The translations under genes and the position numbers were made by a program. Of a stretch of DNA of 7,343 nucleotides, positions 6,332 through 7,343 are shown piece after piece; positions within the stretch are counted from its first letter, which is position 1, and every line of letters begins with the position of its first letter. The notes beneath the pieces were generated by a model. It did no database searches and was not told the DNA's origin. It saw only the letters and a list, made by a program, of their open reading frames with translations. The DNA comes from an uncultured Verrucomicrobiota bacterium (GTDB lineage: Bacteria > Verrucomicrobiota > Kiritimatiellia > RFP12 > UBA1067). The stretch covers positions 1-7,343 of the forward strand of contig CAMOXA010000071.1 in assembly GCA_946628745.1 (NCBI GenBank). Direction: 5' to 3'.

Positions 6332-7343
6332 ATGCAAACTCCGGAAAGAAGATATTCGATCGCGCGGATTCGCCAAGTGTCCGCAATGCTTTTCGTCTAC
6401 GCCGTGTTCTACGTGTGCAGACTCGCGTTTTCGGCGTCCAAGAAAGGCATGATCGAGCAAGGCGCCTACACGCCTGCCGAGATCGGCTATGTCGGTTCGT
6501 CCATGCTCTTCGCCTACGCTATAGGCAAAGTGGTGAACGGCTTCATAGCCGATCGCGTGAACGTGAAGAAGTACATAATGCTTGGGCTGTTCGTCTCGTC
6601 TCTCGCGAATCTTCTGGTGGGCTTTCACATACCGGCGCTGATGCTGGCGGTAGTCTGGTTCGTGAACGGCTTCGCGCAGGCGTCCGGTTCGCCGTGTTGC
6701 GTCGTCGCGCTGTCTCGCTGGTGGCCTAAGGAGCGCAGAGGGACGTACTACGGCATATGGAGCTGTTCGAACAATCTGGGCGAGGTGCTCGCATATGTGC
6801 TGTCGGCCGGAATCGTCGTGTGGGTGGGACGGATGTTCGGCCCCGACTGGGCGTGGAAGAGCTGCTTCTGGGGTGCGGCCGCGTTCGGACTCGTCGGCAT
6901 AACGGCGGCGGCGTTGTTTTTCGGGAACTCGCCCGAAGACGAAGGACTGCCGCCTGTTCCGGTGGATCCCGCCGACGCCAAAGTCGACACGGCGGGCGGC
7001 CAGAAAATCGCGCTTACATCGTCCGCGGTGTGGCTTATCGCGCTCGCCGGCGGATTTTTCGCGGCGAGCCGCTATGCCGTCATCGACTGGGGAATGTTCT
7101 TTCTTCAGGTCAAAAAAGGTTATTCGGAGGCGGGTGCCGCGACGGTGATTTCGGTGAACTCCATCGTCGGGGCCGTCTCTTCGGCCCTCTCCGGCATAAT
7201 CTCGGACAGGTTCTTCAAGTCGAGCCGGCAGGAACTCGCGCTTTCGGCCGGCGTCATGAATGTCGTCGCGCTCGCTCTTTTCATGCTTGTGCCGGGGCGC
7301 CACGTCTGGGTGGATGTCACGGCGATGGTGCTGTTCGGATTCG
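6332..7343 (+). CDS. Organophosphate:phosphate antiporter-family MFS transporter (3' partial)
   Basis: The first 337 residues of a GlpT/UhpT-like inner-membrane transporter, which swaps a phosphate ester such as a sugar phosphate or glycerol-3-phosphate for phosphate. About eight hydrophobic segments are visible. Family marks are Arg30 in the first helix (FYVCR, matching GlpT Arg45), Lys66 (GlpT Lys80), the loop motif ADRVNVKKY after helix 2, RWWPKERRGTYYGIW before helix 5, and NSPEDEGLPP (199-208) at the end of helix 6. Arg247 sits in SRYAVIDW of helix 7, matching GlpT Arg269. Asn147 replaces the GlpT His165. The 10-base gap after thrS implies co-transcription or coupling; no clear Shine-Dalgarno is present. 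About 100 residues are missing at the window's end. The family is secure; the substrate cannot be named. Confidence 0.92.
   Translation, partial: MQTPERRYSIARIRQVSAMLFVYAVFYVCRLAFSASKKGMIEQGAYTPAEIGYVGSSMLFAYAIGKVVNGFIADRVNVKKYIMLGLFVSSLANLLVGFHIPALMLAVVWFVNGFAQASGSPCCVVALSRWWPKERRGTYYGIWSCSNNLGEVLAYVLSAGIVVWVGRMFGPDWAWKSCFWGAAAFGLVGITAAALFFGNSPEDEGLPPVPVDPADAKVDTAGGQKIALTSSAVWLIALAGGFFAASRYAVIDWGMFFLQVKKGYSEAGAATVISVNSIVGAVSSALSGIISDRFFKSSRQELALSAGVMNVVALALFMLVPGRHVWVDVTAMVLFGF

Noticed and set aside
6155..7303. A 382-codon open frame on the - strand opposite the end of thrS and the transporter
   Set aside because: The sense strand encodes clear transporter and ThrRS motifs; the antisense product is low-complexity Arg/His-rich.

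Overview
This window carries six protein-coding genes, all on the + strand and tightly packed. Both edge genes are cut by the window. I see no RNA genes, mobile elements, CRISPR arrays or genes on the - strand. The DNA is GC-rich (roughly 60% by eye). A DUF1080-type lipoprotein, a secreted beta-helix protein and a short threonyl-tRNA synthetase together suggest a bacterium of the Planctomycetes-Verrucomicrobia-Kiritimatiellota kind, perhaps an uncultured Kiritimatiellota-like gut or sediment organism. That placement is an inference from gene content, not a proven one.

Layout: (1) bases 1-1337, the C-terminal two thirds of an oligopeptidase A-type M3 zinc peptidase. (2) A good extended -10 promoter at the end of that gene drives a 234-residue FHA-domain protein (1410-2114) with a long Ala/Pro linker and four 12-residue Gly-Leu-Lys-Leu-Pro repeats. 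(3) A 70-base gap holds an imperfect tandem repeat with two -10-like boxes. It precedes a two-gene unit, 19 bases apart: a DUF1080 (3-keto-disaccharide hydrolase family) lipoprotein (2185-3150) and a secreted right-handed beta-helix protein (3170-4519). (4) A 77-base gap leads to thrS (4597-6321), a threonyl-tRNA synthetase without the N-terminal TGS domain. (5) Ten bases further on, an organophosphate:phosphate antiporter-family MFS transporter (6332 onward) runs off the window.

How they fit: the lipoprotein and beta-helix protein look like an exported carbohydrate-handling pair. The transporter would fit uptake of a sugar phosphate or related phosphate ester. The peptidase and synthetase are housekeeping enzymes. 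The FHA protein implies Ser/Thr phosphorylation signalling, but no kinase or phosphatase is present here. I found no clearly new multi-gene system. The most interesting points are the FHA repeat tail, the secreted pair with its cysteine-rich helix, and the TGS-less synthetase with two substituted motif residues.
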